Counted from the stretch's first letter, positions 31,555-43,716 are shown. The stretch is 64,000 bases of DNA from Epichloe hybrida (GCA_019022495.1 JAFEKR010000017.1:1-64000), one strand, 5' to 3'. Notes: generated by a model from the sequence alone, not told the origin. Numbers and translations are program-made.

Positions 31555-34492
31555 CTACGACTTGGCATACCGGCTCTTCCCTCGTATCCGTTTGCCGTAG
31601 CGGAAGAAGACGTAGGGAAATGGCAGCATGGCTACCGTCAGGAAAGCAAGAAGCGAGGAAGCCCATTGGTAGCCAAGCTTCTCGTACATCTGAACGCCGA
31701 ACAATGGGAAAGACGCTGGATATGTCATTCACCCATGAGCTGTCAGCCGCGTCCGTCGTCATTAAAGGGTGGCTCCCCACGCAAGAGGCACGCAAGAGTT
31801 GAGCTGCAGGAGATTTTCGTAACTTGTTCAACGTACCGGCAAAGAGGCATCGCACAAACGCATTGGCAGCGAGCGCACTGGCGGCGTACAACGGATACGC
31901 ATCGACCTGATCCGGATCAAAGACACAACGGTCCGGTCCGTGTCAGCCAACAAAGCACAGGGATATATTTTTAAATGAAATCAACCAGCGCGGCGCGAAT
32001 ATCATGGCCATGATCGGATACACTTACGAGGAATGTGAAGATGCCAGTGAATAGCAAAACGTTTCTAGACAATTACGCAACAGTCAGCCACCTCGTGCAG
32101 ATCGAACATGTGCAGCGAGAGCGCCAACTGGTCCCTTTGCAAACCTGACAAAAGAGGTGACCAACAGCCATCTCCAGATGCTGTCGCGGCCAGCATGCCG
32201 TCCTTGCCATCAAAGTGGCTGCTGTCATCGGTGCGGGCCAAAACGTGGCCACGACAAATCTCCACGGGCCCGTATCCCGGGTCTTCGACGGATGCATGGA
32301 GAAACTTGCTCATGGCATGTAGCGCACACGCCGTGGATTGGCATGGAGAGGAGATTCCAAGGACCACCGTGTGGTCACGACGGAGCTTTCCCCGACTCTG
32401 AAACCTTTGTCCTCACCGCCCTCCACTTGGAGGCACGTCTGGTATCACTAGGGCAAAGAACTGGGGTATGACAGAGACGAAAAGGTCGCTTCTTCCCTTG
32501 ATTGTGCTTGACACATGGGAAGAAGGCTGGAGGGGGTGAGGCGAGGGCAAAGAAGAAGAAGAAGAAGAAGAAGAAGAAGAAGAAGAAGAAGAAGAAGAAG
32601 AAGAAGAAGAAGAAGAAGAAGAAGAAGAAGAAGAAACCACAATACCGTACCCTAAAGCAAAAATACAGGATCCAATAATGGGAACAACCCAGTGTATCCA
32701 TGGAAATGTCGACCATCCAAACATGAAGATGCCAGCTGGCACCAAGAATGATCCCATGATGGCGGGCGGGAGACGAAACTCGGGCTCACTGGCGCCTTGA
32801 ACGCCAGTCTCAGCCTCGAGCTTGGCTACGAGTCTACTGCGGATGCGGTGCCACAAGGGATCCGTCATGGTGCCCAGAATCATGCCCGCCAGGATGCCTG
32901 TAAACGACCTGCCAGGCGTTGAAGCCATGGTTTGTCCCAAACACGAGCGGGAACGCCCCGAAGAAGAGGTACAGAATGCCGAGCAGGATGGCTGAAAAAA
33001 GACACAGGTTCAGGCACATGGGCTCGAAGAAGAGGAGTTGAAAGGGGCGTAGTAGCGATCGACCAACGGCACGAGTAACAGAGCGTTGGGGCGTTTCTGT
33101 CGGGGCCAACCATCGATCATCTCCCGTCTCTTTTCGTAGATTCTTTGCTTTTCTCTGTAGCAGAATCGGGTCTATTCAAGTTAAACGGTTAAAAGAAAAA
33201 GGTCAAATGTCTCGGGCAGTGTTGAAACAAGGCAATGTGCGAGTCTGTGACAGGGAACAAACATCTTTTTTTTTCTTCTGGATTTGAGACACACACAGAC
33301 ATATACACGAACAGAAATGAAAAGGGTCTGTGTGAACCCAAGATCTCACCATCAGAGAGTGTAGTAGAAACAAAAAAAAACAGACGGGGTTGATAGGGTG
33401 AATAAGGGAGGACGGGGGGGGGGGGGGGCAAGAGATTGATGGCTTACGATATGTCTCTGGCACGAGAAACACAACAGCCACCCAGACCACGCCTGACCAC
33501 ATGAGCAGAACATAATAAGTCCATCGCCAATCGACGTGGTAATTGATGAAACCTCCCAGTATAGGGCCCAAGCTCGGCCCAACAAACGGTGATACGGAGA
33601 ACAAGGCCATCGGGGCTTGCAACTCACTTCGGGCAAACAAGTCGCTCACTGTGCCGCCCGAGAGGGCGAGGAACGCACTGCCGGTGAAGCCATCGAGGAA
33701 GCGGAAAACGATGCCGGTGGCGACGTTGTTGGCGACGGCTTGCGGGATCAAGAAGATGAGGTAGGTTGTCCATGCAATGAGGTAGATGGGTCGACGGCCG
33801 TAGAATTCGCTGAGGGGGCTGAGAAACATGGGACCAAAGGCGATGCCCAGGACGAATGTCGACAGGCCGAGGACGGAGACGATGCGCGAGTTGTGGAATT
33901 CGGCTTCCATTCTGGCGTACGTGCCAGTGTATATGGAGCTCGCGCAGGTTCTGCAGGGAAGTTGGCCAAGGTCAGTTGTGTTTTTTTTCTTTGTTTTTTT
34001 GTTTCTTCCCCCGTGGTATCATTCTTGTTCTCTTTCCACCAGACCCTGACGCGTGTTGATATGGTTTCTTCGCATTCTTTACCACACCCCCAAACTCTTG
34101 ATAGACAAGCTCAAAACAAGGGATTGACTCGGCACTCACACGCATAAACTGATATGCGACACGATAATGGTAATCAACCACTTCCTCGCCTTGGAAAAGC
34201 TCCGTGGACATGAGGGGTCATCATCGCCCCCTTCCCAGCCAACCTCAAAGGGACTCTTTGCTTCCTCGGCAGAGTGTTGTTCCTCGGCAGAGTGTGCTTC
34301 TTCTCCCTCATTGCCGCGCCGCGACCTCTCGTCCTCGTCCTCGCCGTTGCCGTCTGCGCTGTACCCGTCATGAGAGCCGACTTTGCCCAGGTGACGAGTC
34401 GCCGACGCCCGAGATCTCGTCTGTGACAGCGCAGAAGCACCGGGCCCTTGGCCACGCGGCAGGGACGCCTTCTCTGCGTCCACGCTCATCAT
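31555..34492 (-). CDS. MFS transporter (DHA1-type drug/polyamine family), frameshifted in exon 3
   Basis: Exons: 34492..34140, 33950..33448, 33171..32651, 32064..32028, 31906..31837, 31715..31555. After an acidic cytosolic N-terminus the 12-TM pattern is clear: HISLCVTCASSIYTGTYA, MFLSPLSEFYGRRPIYLIAW (signature between TM2 and TM3), VATGIVFRFLDGFTGSAFLA, SPFVGPSLGPILGGFINYH, WRWTYYVLLM, EPMCLNLCLFSAILLGILYL, GILAGMILGTMTDPLWHR, then FTGIFTFLVDAYPLYAASAL, FPLFGVQMYEKLGYQWASSL and a basic tail. All exon phases agree except at 32905–32908: after HGFNAWQ the homologous reading continues as FTGILAGM one frame over, and about three residues seem missing. Unless corrected, translation stops about 24 codons later, after roughly seven TM segments. 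Intron 3 is 586 nt and holds (TTC)29. Either a pseudogene or a local sequence error. Confidence 0.8.
32549..32635. repeat. (GAA)·(TTC) microsatellite, about 29 units, inside MFS intron 3
   Basis: An uninterrupted AAG/GAA run on the + strand; TTC on the coding strand, starting about 15 nt after the GTACGG donor at 32650. Confidence 0.95.
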
Positions 34493-35491
34493 GCACCGTC
34501 TTTCCGTCGTCTGTTCTTCAATTTCCCTTTCCCTGTGGTTCAACTTCGTTTTTTTTTGTCGCTCCGAAACGGGCCCCAATATGTATGACGTGGGGTTTGT
34601 ATGACCGGGGCAAGGCACGCTTTATGTATTAGCTTCAGGATCCGCCGTTCACGACAGTGCCGACGCGAGCCTGGAAACAAGCATGGACTAGATCAAGGCA
34701 CAGAATAGGATTTGGGCGATTTAAGGGAGAGGAGAGAGGATGGTGTAATCAACGACACCTTGTATGTACGGATTACAGGGCAATCACAGAGCAGAAAGGC
34801 GCCAAAAAGGAAACAAAACCAAAAAGGTCCCGTCGGCCGATTTGTAATGACGATGCTGAGATGAACAGGGGGGTTCGTCCTTCTTTTTCTGGAGACGCCA
34901 GTGGATCACACGACGACACGAACACGACACGGCTATTTCCATTATTCATCATTGGCAAAGTGATTGCTTGCCTGCTTCCATCTGTCGGATATAAGCTGGC
35001 AATAACGCTGTGTGAGGCCACCTTCCCACGTCTCGGCACAGCGGCATGTGTCATGGGCAAGAACGGTTGGTACCACTTTCCTTCCTCCATCTTACTAATT
35101 ATTATGTAATGTCCCTTTCCAAGGGGGGATTTCATCGGGTCGGCGCTCGAAAGAGGAAAGAGGGAGGGAGGGTGGAGACAATGAAGGAAGCAGGCAACTT
35201 TTCTGCAACTTTTCTCGGATGACCATGGATATGCGCGATAGTTGTGCATTCACATCTACTTCATATCATATCCAAAAGGTCCATTCATGTAAGCCAAACA
35301 AACCCACAACATATGCTCAGCCCCTCGTAATACCGAGATGCCGAAAACCGAACCTGCCCATCGCTTTCTAAAATGCCAATATGCCAAAAAGCCAAAAAGA
35401 AACATGCTGCAGTCCCGCCTCCAACGCACGCAATGCCCACGTACTACTACCCGTCATCCGTCGCAGTTATAGTCGTACAAAACAAAGCCAA
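34493..35491. other. Intergenic region upstream of the MFS gene and downstream of exgD
   Basis: 1.0 kb; includes TGTACGGATTACAGG at 34764–34778. No gene is visible. Confidence 0.4.
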
Positions 35492-37640
35492 CTAGTAATT
35501 CTCGGCGAGCCCGCTCTTTGAAAAGTCCGGAACATCACCATCGCAATGAAAGTCCCGGCTGTACGCCTTGGCCGGCATGATGCCAGCCTTCAAGGCCGCC
35601 TCGTAACTCCATAGCGGCGCACTCTCTGTCTTCCACGTCCAGTACCACCATCCCCAGCCCTTCTCGAAGCTGTGCATCTGGGCCTCTGCAAACATCTGCA
35701 GAAACTTCTTGTACGTGTCGCTGTATTGGCCAGGATCGGCGTTGGCATTGGCGCACGAACAGGAATCGTCCATGGTCGGACACCGAGGCGTCAGGACTTC
35801 GGTGCTCTTGTCCCCTGATTTATATGTCCCCTCCCAGCGATTGCCCCATCCCACGTTGTTGAGGTGCTTCGCACAATCCGTGTCGGCCTGGGACCATTCT
35901 GCAAAGAGCGTTGGTCCGTAGCCCGTCTTGCGGTCCATGCTTTGCTGGGCTTGCTCCGTCCATCCTGTACATGCGTATTGGATCTTCTTTTGATGCGAGA
36001 AGTTGATCTGGTTTTGGTTGAAAATCACGTACTGGTGGACATCGAGCACCATGTCGTCGTAGCCCGTCATCAGGCCTTGCCAGTTGTCGAGGCCCATGAA
36101 GCCGTCGCCAAAGACCACGAGCGCCTTCACGCCGTTCTTCCGCACAATCTTGTATGCGTCTTCCGTCCACTGAATCACCTCGGCGACCTTCAGGTGCGTC
36201 ATCTTTGGCTCGTTGGCCAATCCGTAGTGGCTGATGATGTTCTTGTACCGGGCCTGGCCGAAGAACTGCGTGAGCTTGTCGTGGACTTCCAGCGACCTTC
36301 TCGCGTTGAGCTGGCCGTCCGTTCCGTTCAGCCATCCTATCGGCCCCATCCTCCCGCTGTGATTCCAGCCATTTTGACTGCCCGGCAAAGCGTGGAGGTC
36401 CAGACTGACGCGGAGACCATGTTTTCGCGCCCATTCGATCCCTCGCAGCAGGTACCGCCAGGACGTCCGGAAAATGTACGCATCACCATCATAGACTTCA
36501 ACAGCCCAGTACGAGAACGGGATCCGCACATGATCCAGCCCGGCCGCGGCTATGTCTCTGAACGTGTCTTCGGTGACAAACGTAGCGTAGTGATTCTCCA
36601 AGATATCAGCTGCCGACCGTCCGAGATGTTTGCAGAGATTGTGCTCGTCGACAATACCCAGTATCGAGTCGTAATTGAACAATGACGGCGTGATAAAGGG
36701 CTCCAGGGACAGCCATCCTCCGAGATTGACTCCTCGCGCGGGGCGGCTTCCGTATGAACCCCAGTCCTCGTTCAGCGCCGGTACTTTGTCATTTGCCTTG
36801 GCCGAATCGTCCCAGCTGGTGAACAGACCCATCACAGGCAGACCCCCCACCACTTGGTCCGTAAAAGTGACGTTAAAGTCCGTCGTTGATTTCCAACTCC
36901 ACGGATCGAGATATGTATTCTTCCACTGACTCGGAACCGCGTTGGGGTCTTTGCCCTCAAGCGAGGATGACTTGGCCCTGGAGCCGCCATCCGAGCTGTT
37001 CTTGCTCACCAAAACCGCCACGGCAATGATGATGATGAAGATTACGACGGCGCCGACTCCTCCCAAGATCCACCCTGTCTCGATTGTTAGCAAGCTGTGG
37101 TAAAAACAAAAAAAAAAGCACGAGGACACTCGTCAACTTACAGAGCTTCTTCTTGTTTTTTGGCTTCTCATTCTTGGCGTAGCGGCGGTATTCCTCCTTT
37201 TCCAACTCATCCTCCCCCCAGCTGCCGCCTCCTCTAAGCCCGGATCCCCGGACTCGTCCTTCCTCCATAACGGCACCACTCACAACGCGCCTCTTCTTGT
37301 TCTTGGCCTGCTTCCTTGATTTTTGGGGTGTTGAGCGTGGCGTGGCGTCCACCTCGTGGTAATCGCCTCGTTGCCGTTGCCGTTTCCGCCGCTCCCTGTC
37401 GGCTCGTTGTTTTCGTCGCTCATTTTCTCGGTTCAGCTGCGCCAAAGCGCCCGACGATAAAGTCTTTTGTGATGAGCCATTTGACCTCATCCTTTCCCTG
37501 CTCTCCTCGGAATTCGATGTCGTTGCCGGCCTTTGTGCACTTGATCGCTTTTTGCTGTGTGGATTTCTCGTCGACTCTCCTTCTCCCTGTCGGTGTCGTG
37601 GCCGATGATTGCCTGGCCGAGTCGATTCCCGGGGTGCCAT
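35492..37640 (-). CDS. exgD: Glucan 1,3-beta-glucosidase D, GH5 family, type II membrane protein
   Basis: Two exons (37640..37142, 37074..35492) give 693 aa. The intron 37141–37075 (GTAAGT, GCTAAC branch, CAG) restores KKKLWWILGG. The N-terminal ~165 residues are highly basic and cytosolic; one signal-anchor helix follows (WWILGGVGAVVIFIIIIAVA), so the catalytic part faces outward. The GH5 domain starts near residue 265 (GVNLGGWLSLEPFITPSLF) and contains RIPFSYWAVE, LRVSLDLHALPGSQNGWNHS, HYGLANEPKM with the acid/base Glu, and TLFAEWSQ with the nucleophile Glu. Both catalytic residues are intact. The enzyme removes glucose from beta-1,3-glucan ends and acts in cell-wall remodelling. Divergent from the BCKDH E1-beta gene. 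Confidence 0.95.
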
Positions 37641-38078
37641 TATGTCGCCATTCGCTGAAAGATTCCTTGTCGCTGGAATGCGGGCTCAGACAGACGCGCG
37701 CACTTGGTAATTCTTGATTTCAATTTCCATCGAGTTGTAGTCATGTCTTTGTCAAGGTGCCATGATTTGACCACGATCTTGGTGCGAGGTGCTGTTGGCA
37801 GGGCAACGGGTCATTGTGCAGGGGTCGTCGCGGCAGCTCCGCCAGCGACAAAGCGGCTTTAACACACTCGCTCGGCATAGCGAACGCGCGAAGGCCAACT
37901 GCCAGGAATGCCGCGGCAAACCGAGCCAGCTTCACCCACATTGCCCGTACTATCTATGGTCGGCCTCGGATGGTCTCGTTCCTTCCCTTGCTTCATTTCC
38001 AATCGACTTGACACCTTTTTTGCATATAGCAATCGCGGCTACTGTATGTAGCACTGCGACGAGATCGAAATAGCCATC
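37641..38078. promoter_or_regulatory. Divergent promoter region: exgD / BCKDH E1-beta
   Basis: 438 bp between divergent ATGs, a compact bidirectional promoter. No coding signal seen. Confidence 0.5.
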
Positions 38079-39349
38079 ATGAAGCGTCAGGCTGTTCGTC
38101 AATTACGGAGAGTGGCGCCGTCAAGGAACCAGCTGCCACTCCAGATCGCACGATGCTATTCACAGCACCCGACGAATGCCAGGCTGAACGTTCCGGTCGA
38201 TTACTCAACCAGTCCACTGCTAGCCCACAGCAGCAAGGGGCCCTCTCTGGGAAATCACAACGAGATCCCCCCCGAGGCGCGAAATGGTTCTACCAGGAAG
38301 ATGAACCTGTTCCAGGCCATCAATGATGCTCTCGGCATTGCGCTTGCCGAGGACGATTCGGTTCTCATCTTTGGCGAGGATGTCGCTTTCGGAGGAGTCT
38401 TTCGCTGCACTATGAAGTTGGCTGAGACGCACGGCGGTGACAGAGTATTCAACACACCGTTGACGGAACAGGGAATCATGGGGTTTGGCATTGGCTTGGC
38501 AGCACAAGGCATGCGACCAGTCGCCGAGATTCAGTTCGCCGACTACGTGTTCCCCGCCTTTGATCAGATCGTCAACGAGGGAGCGAAGCTGCGATATCGC
38601 GAAGGAGCTACTGGTGTTCACGCTGGCTCACTAACTGTCCGTATGCCCTGTGGCGGCGTTGGCCACGGAGGATTGTACCATTCTCAATCCCCAGAGTCTC
38701 TATTCACGCACATTCCCGGGTTCCGTGTCATCATGCCCCGGTCGCCAATCCAGGCAAAGGGGCTGTTACTATCAGCCATCCGAAGCAACGACCCATGCAT
38801 CTTCATGGAGCCCAAGATTCTCTATCGAGCGGCAGTGGAGCAAGTTCCCGAAGCCTCTTATGAAATACCTTTATCCAAAGCAGAGGTGGTCAAAGAGGGC
38901 AAGGACGTCACCGTTGTCTCGTATGGCCAGCCCATGTATACTTGTTTGAGCGCAATCCAGCGCGCCGAGGAAGACTTGGGCATCTCGTGCGAGCTCGTCG
39001 ACCTGAGAACACTGTACCCATGGGATAAGGAGACAGTTTTTGCGAGCGTCAGGAAGACAGGTCGGGTTCTCGTCGTCCACGAGGCCATGGTAAACGCTGG
39101 CATTGGTGCGGAGGTGGCTGCTGCCATTCAGGAAGACCCCCAGACCTTTGTTCGACTGGAAGCTCCTGTGGCAAGAGTCGCAGGCTGGAGTATTCACAGC
39201 GCCTTGCTGTTCGAGAGGTTCAATATCCCTGACGTCGCACGTGAGTTGAAAAGAAGAAAAAAACCATGGACACGACCCGCTCACACGATGTGTTGCTAAT
39301 AACTCTGTTAGGCGTTTACGAAAACATCAAGAAGAGCTTGAGTTACTGA
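38079..39349 (+). CDS. Branched-chain 2-oxoacid dehydrogenase E1 subunit beta, mitochondrial
   Basis: Two exons (38079..39240, 39312..39349) give 399 aa. The start ATG at 38079 begins [19 protein letters not shown], a basic amphipathic mitochondrial presequence. The body shows the E1-beta signatures: [35 protein letters not shown] (thiamine-diphosphate-contact region), [51 protein letters not shown], then the C-terminal domain [24 protein letters not shown] and VLVVHEA. The 71-nt last intron (39241–39311, GTGAGT donor) leaves a 38-nt final exon encoding [11 protein letters not shown]. It pairs with E1-alpha in decarboxylation of the 2-oxoacids from Val, Leu and Ile. Confidence 0.95.
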
Positions 39350-39804
39350 GAGAAAATATGCCGAAAATCAAAAGAAACAGACGATGAAATCACGAAGACC
39401 GTTGATTGTACATTGAGCATGGCCGGTGCGGCGGTTGGTACTCCAAGTAGATAGAAACTATTATCAAATGAACTTGATGCCAAAAATGCAGGCCCCCGGT
39501 ATCGGAGAGCTGAAATGTGGTTTGATTTGATGTGAAATGGATGTTCGCCAAGTTAATGGTGTCTTTGGCTGTTTGTCCCACAAGGTACGCGGGGTGTCGC
39601 TGCATTTATGCGGCACAACAAGTACTGTGCATGCCACTCCCCTCCCCTTCAGCGTCGTGTTGCGCGCCCCGCCTCAAACCTCGACCCCGACCCGCATGGC
39701 TGTGCTGGGCCTCCTGCATCATCGGCATCACATCGACAGATCTTCACTCGCAGACCAGTAGCCGTAAGATTATATGCAACGTCTCCGGACCTACGACTCG
39801 CATC
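39350..39804. other. Short intergenic region between BCKDH E1-beta and capping protein alpha
   Basis: 455 bp between tandem + strand genes. It holds the capping-protein promoter; nothing else seen. Confidence 0.4.
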
Positions 39805-41008
39805 ATGTCACAAATCGAGACTGTCTCCAGCTTCGTGGAGGGAGCCCCTCCAGGAGAGGTGAGTCTCCAGACCAGCTCCACAGCTCTTGCCTGAAGCTAA
39901 CGAATTGTCGCAAGCTCGCCGATGTTATCGCCGGTACGGTTCAGTCGCGGCCCTGGGGCAACGAACCAAGTCATGGCTCATGCTGATTTTCGCAGATATC
40001 AAGGCCTTGACCGCGTCTACCCCTAACGTCGTTTCCGCGCTCACACCAGCTTTCGAGAGATACAATGAGGAGCAGCTAGCCACGGTGAAGCTGCCTGGTA
40101 GCAGCCAACCGGTGAGACGGCCCTTGCAGATGGCTGCGCCCCAGGTCGCAAGGTCACGAATTAACTTGTACCTTTCTATGATCCAATAGGTACTCGTCAG
40201 CAAATACAATTCTCTCGGAGACGGACGATATTACGATGTTGAGAGCTCATCGAGCTTTGCTTTCGATCACAGCACACAGGCATGTTTGGACGCGAGTGAG
40301 TGATGAGGGAATGGGCATCGAACTGACCGTGAAGCAGAAAGCTAGCTCTGTGCAGAGTCACGTCATTGAGGGCCCTCAAGCCGATTTGGTGTAGGTACTT
40401 GAGAAATTCGACCACTGGCTTGATGGTCCGGGATCACTGACCACAAGGCTAGAAAATCAACGTTGAAGAGCCTCGGGGCCTATGTCAAGGAGCACTTTGC
40501 CAACGCCGCTTTCGGAGTATATCCCATTGAATCCGACGCCAAAATTGCTGTTGCCATCGTGGCAAATAAATACAGCCCGAACAACTTTTGGTAGAAGCGC
40601 ACCGCCGTGTATATATATTCTGGCGAGAATTCCGCTGTAGCTAATATTTCTACTCGTAGGAACGGGCGGTGGCGGTCATTATACGTTTTCGACCCAGCTT
40701 CTGGAAGCCTGGAGGGATCTATCAAGGTCGACGTGCACTATTACGAAGACGGCAACGTCCGCCTGCTCACAAACAAGCCCGTCACTACGTCGATTCCGTC
40801 GGGGACTGGGGCTGGAATTGCCAAGGAGATCTCAGCCAGCGAGAAGAAGTACCAGGAAGAACTGAACAGGAGCTTCGTCAAACTGAGCGAAGGTGCGTTC
40901 AAGGGCCTGCGAAGGCAGCTGCCCGTAACAAGACAGAAGATTGAGTGGGACAAGGTGACGAGCTACAGGCTGGGACAAGATATTGGCGGCGGCAGCTCTA
41001 AACGGTAA
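39805..41008 (+). CDS. cap1: F-actin-capping protein subunit alpha
   Basis: Seven exons: 39805..39858, 39915..39933, 39996..40111, 40190..40279, 40338..40390, 40453..40590, 40660..41008, giving 272 aa. The ATG at 39805 begins MSQIETVSSFVEGAPPGE. All joins keep frame: GE–LADVIA–DIKALT, SSQP–VLVSKYNS, DHSTQ–KASSVQSHV, ADLV–KSTLKSLGAY, NNFW–NGRWRSLY. The C-terminal signature is intact (LPVTRQKIEWDKVTSYRLG). Intron 4 (40280–40337) starts with GC (CAG|GCATGT), a GC–AG intron. Exon 2 is only 19 nt. With the beta subunit it caps barbed ends of actin filaments at cortical patches. Confidence 0.95.
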
Positions 41009-42059
41009 ACGGATGAGCTGCGGACCGATACAGTGCATGGAGGTACGTGGGCAAGTCTACAATAGATGCGGCCGAAGATGGAAGCCCCATGTTCAGACTT
41101 CAAGTGTTTTTTTTTTGTCACTCGTGATTGATGGGCTTGGGGGGAGAGGGGGGGGGTCGCAGATGGTGTGGAGGGTCAGAGACCCGGTCCGAGCTTCGGG
41201 ACTCGGTAAAAGACCTCGGGATGTATCATCATGTGCCAGTTCTTCACGCCGCGCCCACACCATCGTTCAGGTCCGTTTGCCCCAGGCCGAGGAGTCTGAT
41301 ACAACATAGACTGCTGTGAGGGCAAGTCAAGACGTGATGACCAGTTCACTAGACCATCTATCGTCTATCAATAATCACCATCCTCCATCCTCTGTGCCTC
41401 ACAAAATAATTTCGGAAGGATGAGTGGGGTCTAGTCGGAAACACGGCAAGAGAAATCATGCGAATGTAATCCGTATTATGTATGCGCCATGCGCCCGAGC
41501 GTGTATTAAGCCGTTTCTCATTCACTCCGTACTCCGTAATTATCGGTAATCTCTTGGGGGCGGGGAGACAGGAGATGCCTGCGTGGCGAATCAGCCTTGC
41601 TGAACAGTAATGTTGTGTCTTCCCATTGGTTCATCTGGCCATCCACGGACCCGCCCGATTGAGCAAGCCCGCAAGCACGGTCAACTACAACACACGGAGT
41701 TAAGGCGACTTGGCTCCATGCTACAGCCTACAGGTCATGACTGCCCGCCTTCTAGGCCTTCGAGCCCACTAATTTTACCTGCTAATAACGCTTAGCAGAT
41801 GCGTACGGAGGACCCTGGCGGCTCCGAACAAAAAATTGCCTTGTGCTGCTTGAGTCCCGAATCTGGCTTCTTCCGCCTTCCGTCGACATCGTCACATTTC
41901 CCTTCTTTGATTCGCACTCCGCTTTCCTCACCGAATCCTTTGGAACTCGCCCTTGTTGCGCGCGCCTGGTGTTTTGTCAATTCTCGTTGCCTGTCAGCAA
42001 TTTTTCTCTCTCGAGATCCCAACTCGCCTTCTGTCACGCACTAGCCATCGCCGCCCACC
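41009..42059. promoter_or_regulatory. Intergenic region upstream of cytochrome b5
   Basis: 1.05 kb. Contains GTAATCCGTATTATG (41467–41481) and CTCCGTACTCCGTAATTA (41525–41542), members of the recurrent motif. No gene. Confidence 0.45.
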
Positions 42060-42809
42060 ATGACTTCCACCCTCGAGCTTACCTACCACGATGTTGCCGA
42101 GCACAACACAAAAAAGGACATGTATCTCGTGATCCACGACAAGATCTACGACTGCGCTCAGTTCGTCGACGAGCACCCGTACGTTTATACTGTCCTGCTT
42201 TGGGAGACTTTCCCCCTTGCTCCGTCGTCCCCTCCGGCCCCTATTCCTGTTGACGGCACTCCGCTCCTCACACAGGGTCAGACCTGGAGCTTGTGTGCAG
42301 AGGGCCGAGGATGGCGATCAGGGCAGATGATCAGATGGTTTCGTGTTTTTGTCTTTCGTGCAATGCTAACAGTCTTGCCACAGTGGTGGTGAGGAGGTTC
42401 TGCTCGATTGTGCTGGTCAGGACGCCACCGAGGCTTTCGAGGATGTCGGTCACAGCGACGAGGCCCGCGAGACCCTAGACAAGCTTCAGGTCGGTGTTTT
42501 GAAGCGACAGGTGAGTGAGCCATGCTTCTTTTTTTTTTTCCAAAATTAGTTCCCTCCGCAGTAGGATCGACACTGGAATGGAAGAAACAATGAGAAAAAA
42601 AAAACGTTGACAAGATCCCTCCTCCACAGCCCGGTGATCCTACTCCCAAGGCCTCCGCACACGCTGCCTCTGGCTCGTCCTCCAGCAACAGCGACAATAC
42701 CGGTCTCGGCATCGGCGTCTACGCCATTCTGCTCGTTGGCGGTGCCCTAGGCTACTTCGCCTTCCAGTACATGGCCAAGCAAGAGCAGGCCAAGACTGGT
42801 GCCGCTTAG
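42060..42809 (+). CDS. CYB5: Cytochrome b5, microsomal
   Basis: Three exons (42060..42178, 42384..42510, 42630..42809) give 141 aa. The 205-nt first intron interrupts the haem-binding HPGG motif ([12 protein letters not shown]). Both haem ligands are visible: His of VDEHPGG and His of [11 protein letters not shown] Ser/Pro-rich linker leads to one C-terminal membrane helix ([20 protein letters not shown]) and a short KQEQAK tail, so it is an ER tail-anchored protein. It donates electrons to acyl-CoA and sphingolipid desaturases/hydroxylases, sterol C5 desaturase and some P450s. Starts at the ATG of CACCATGACT. Confidence 0.96.
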
Positions 42810-43716
42810 GTTCTGCGACAAGCTACTGCGACGACAATTCTATCCTTGTACCGAGGCAACTTGCGCCATCAAACATGGCGCGGGCGCGACGGAGAGGAGA
42901 GGAGAAGATATGGGTGCATTGCTTGATGTGATGCGTTGGATCATGTAACGAGCCGGCGGGTGGGCAAGGGGGTGAGGGGGGGCAACGTCCCGTCAGGGCG
43001 AAGATCAGGACGGTTGACCTGACTCATGGTCGAAGCCGAAGCTGATACTGGGGCTACATGGACCTTCTGGTCTCCCAGCATTTTTATCTTCTTTTTTATA
43101 AGCTGGGAACTGTTTCATGGGTGGGGGTGGGTGGAGGGTTTGAATGTTAGACTGTCCACGAGACATGTGCCTTCTATGGATAGATAGAAGCTTTTTTTGT
43201 AGTGAATTTTGAGTACTACATTTCCTCCGTGTCCGTGACATTGATCGAGGCTGACGATGATTAACATCAGACAGTAGATGGTCAGCGACGAAGTCACCGA
43301 GGCCCAGCAGTGACTGGTGCAGCACCGAACGCCGAGCACGTGGTCAATCACATGGCTGCTGAACGCAATCAAGGATCTGCGCAGTCAGCGATTGGCCAAA
43401 TTTGATTTCACTTTGGTGGCGGCAAAAAGCAGTATTTTGTCCCCCGTCACAGCCGACCAATCATAGCCGCGCATGTTCCCCAGGATCGAACCTTCAAACC
43501 CGGCAGCCATCGCCAACCTTGGAGCCAGGCATCTTCTTCCCTTTCCCTCTCTTTTCTCCCCCCTCCCCCACCCCTCCAAGGGCGGATGATCAATCTCTCT
43601 CCGCCAGTCCAAACAAGAGCACTCGGTCGCTCTCTCTTCTCCGTGTCCGACAGCGCTCTCATCACCAACGAAACGGCGAGCGGGGAAAAAAAAACATCAA
43701 AAAAATCGTCGCAGCC
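42810..43716. other. Intergenic region between cytochrome b5 and TFIIE beta
   Basis: About 0.9 kb. The last 200 bp are pyrimidine-rich (CTCTCTTTTCTCCCCCCTCC region near 43545–43575), as in many fungal promoters. No gene. Confidence 0.4.

Noticed and set aside
32413..32940. Poly-Ser C-terminus for the MFS protein
   Set aside because: The Ser run is translation of the (TTC)n intron; skipping it joins FALG to NVLLFTGIFTFL in phase, which matches the transporter family.
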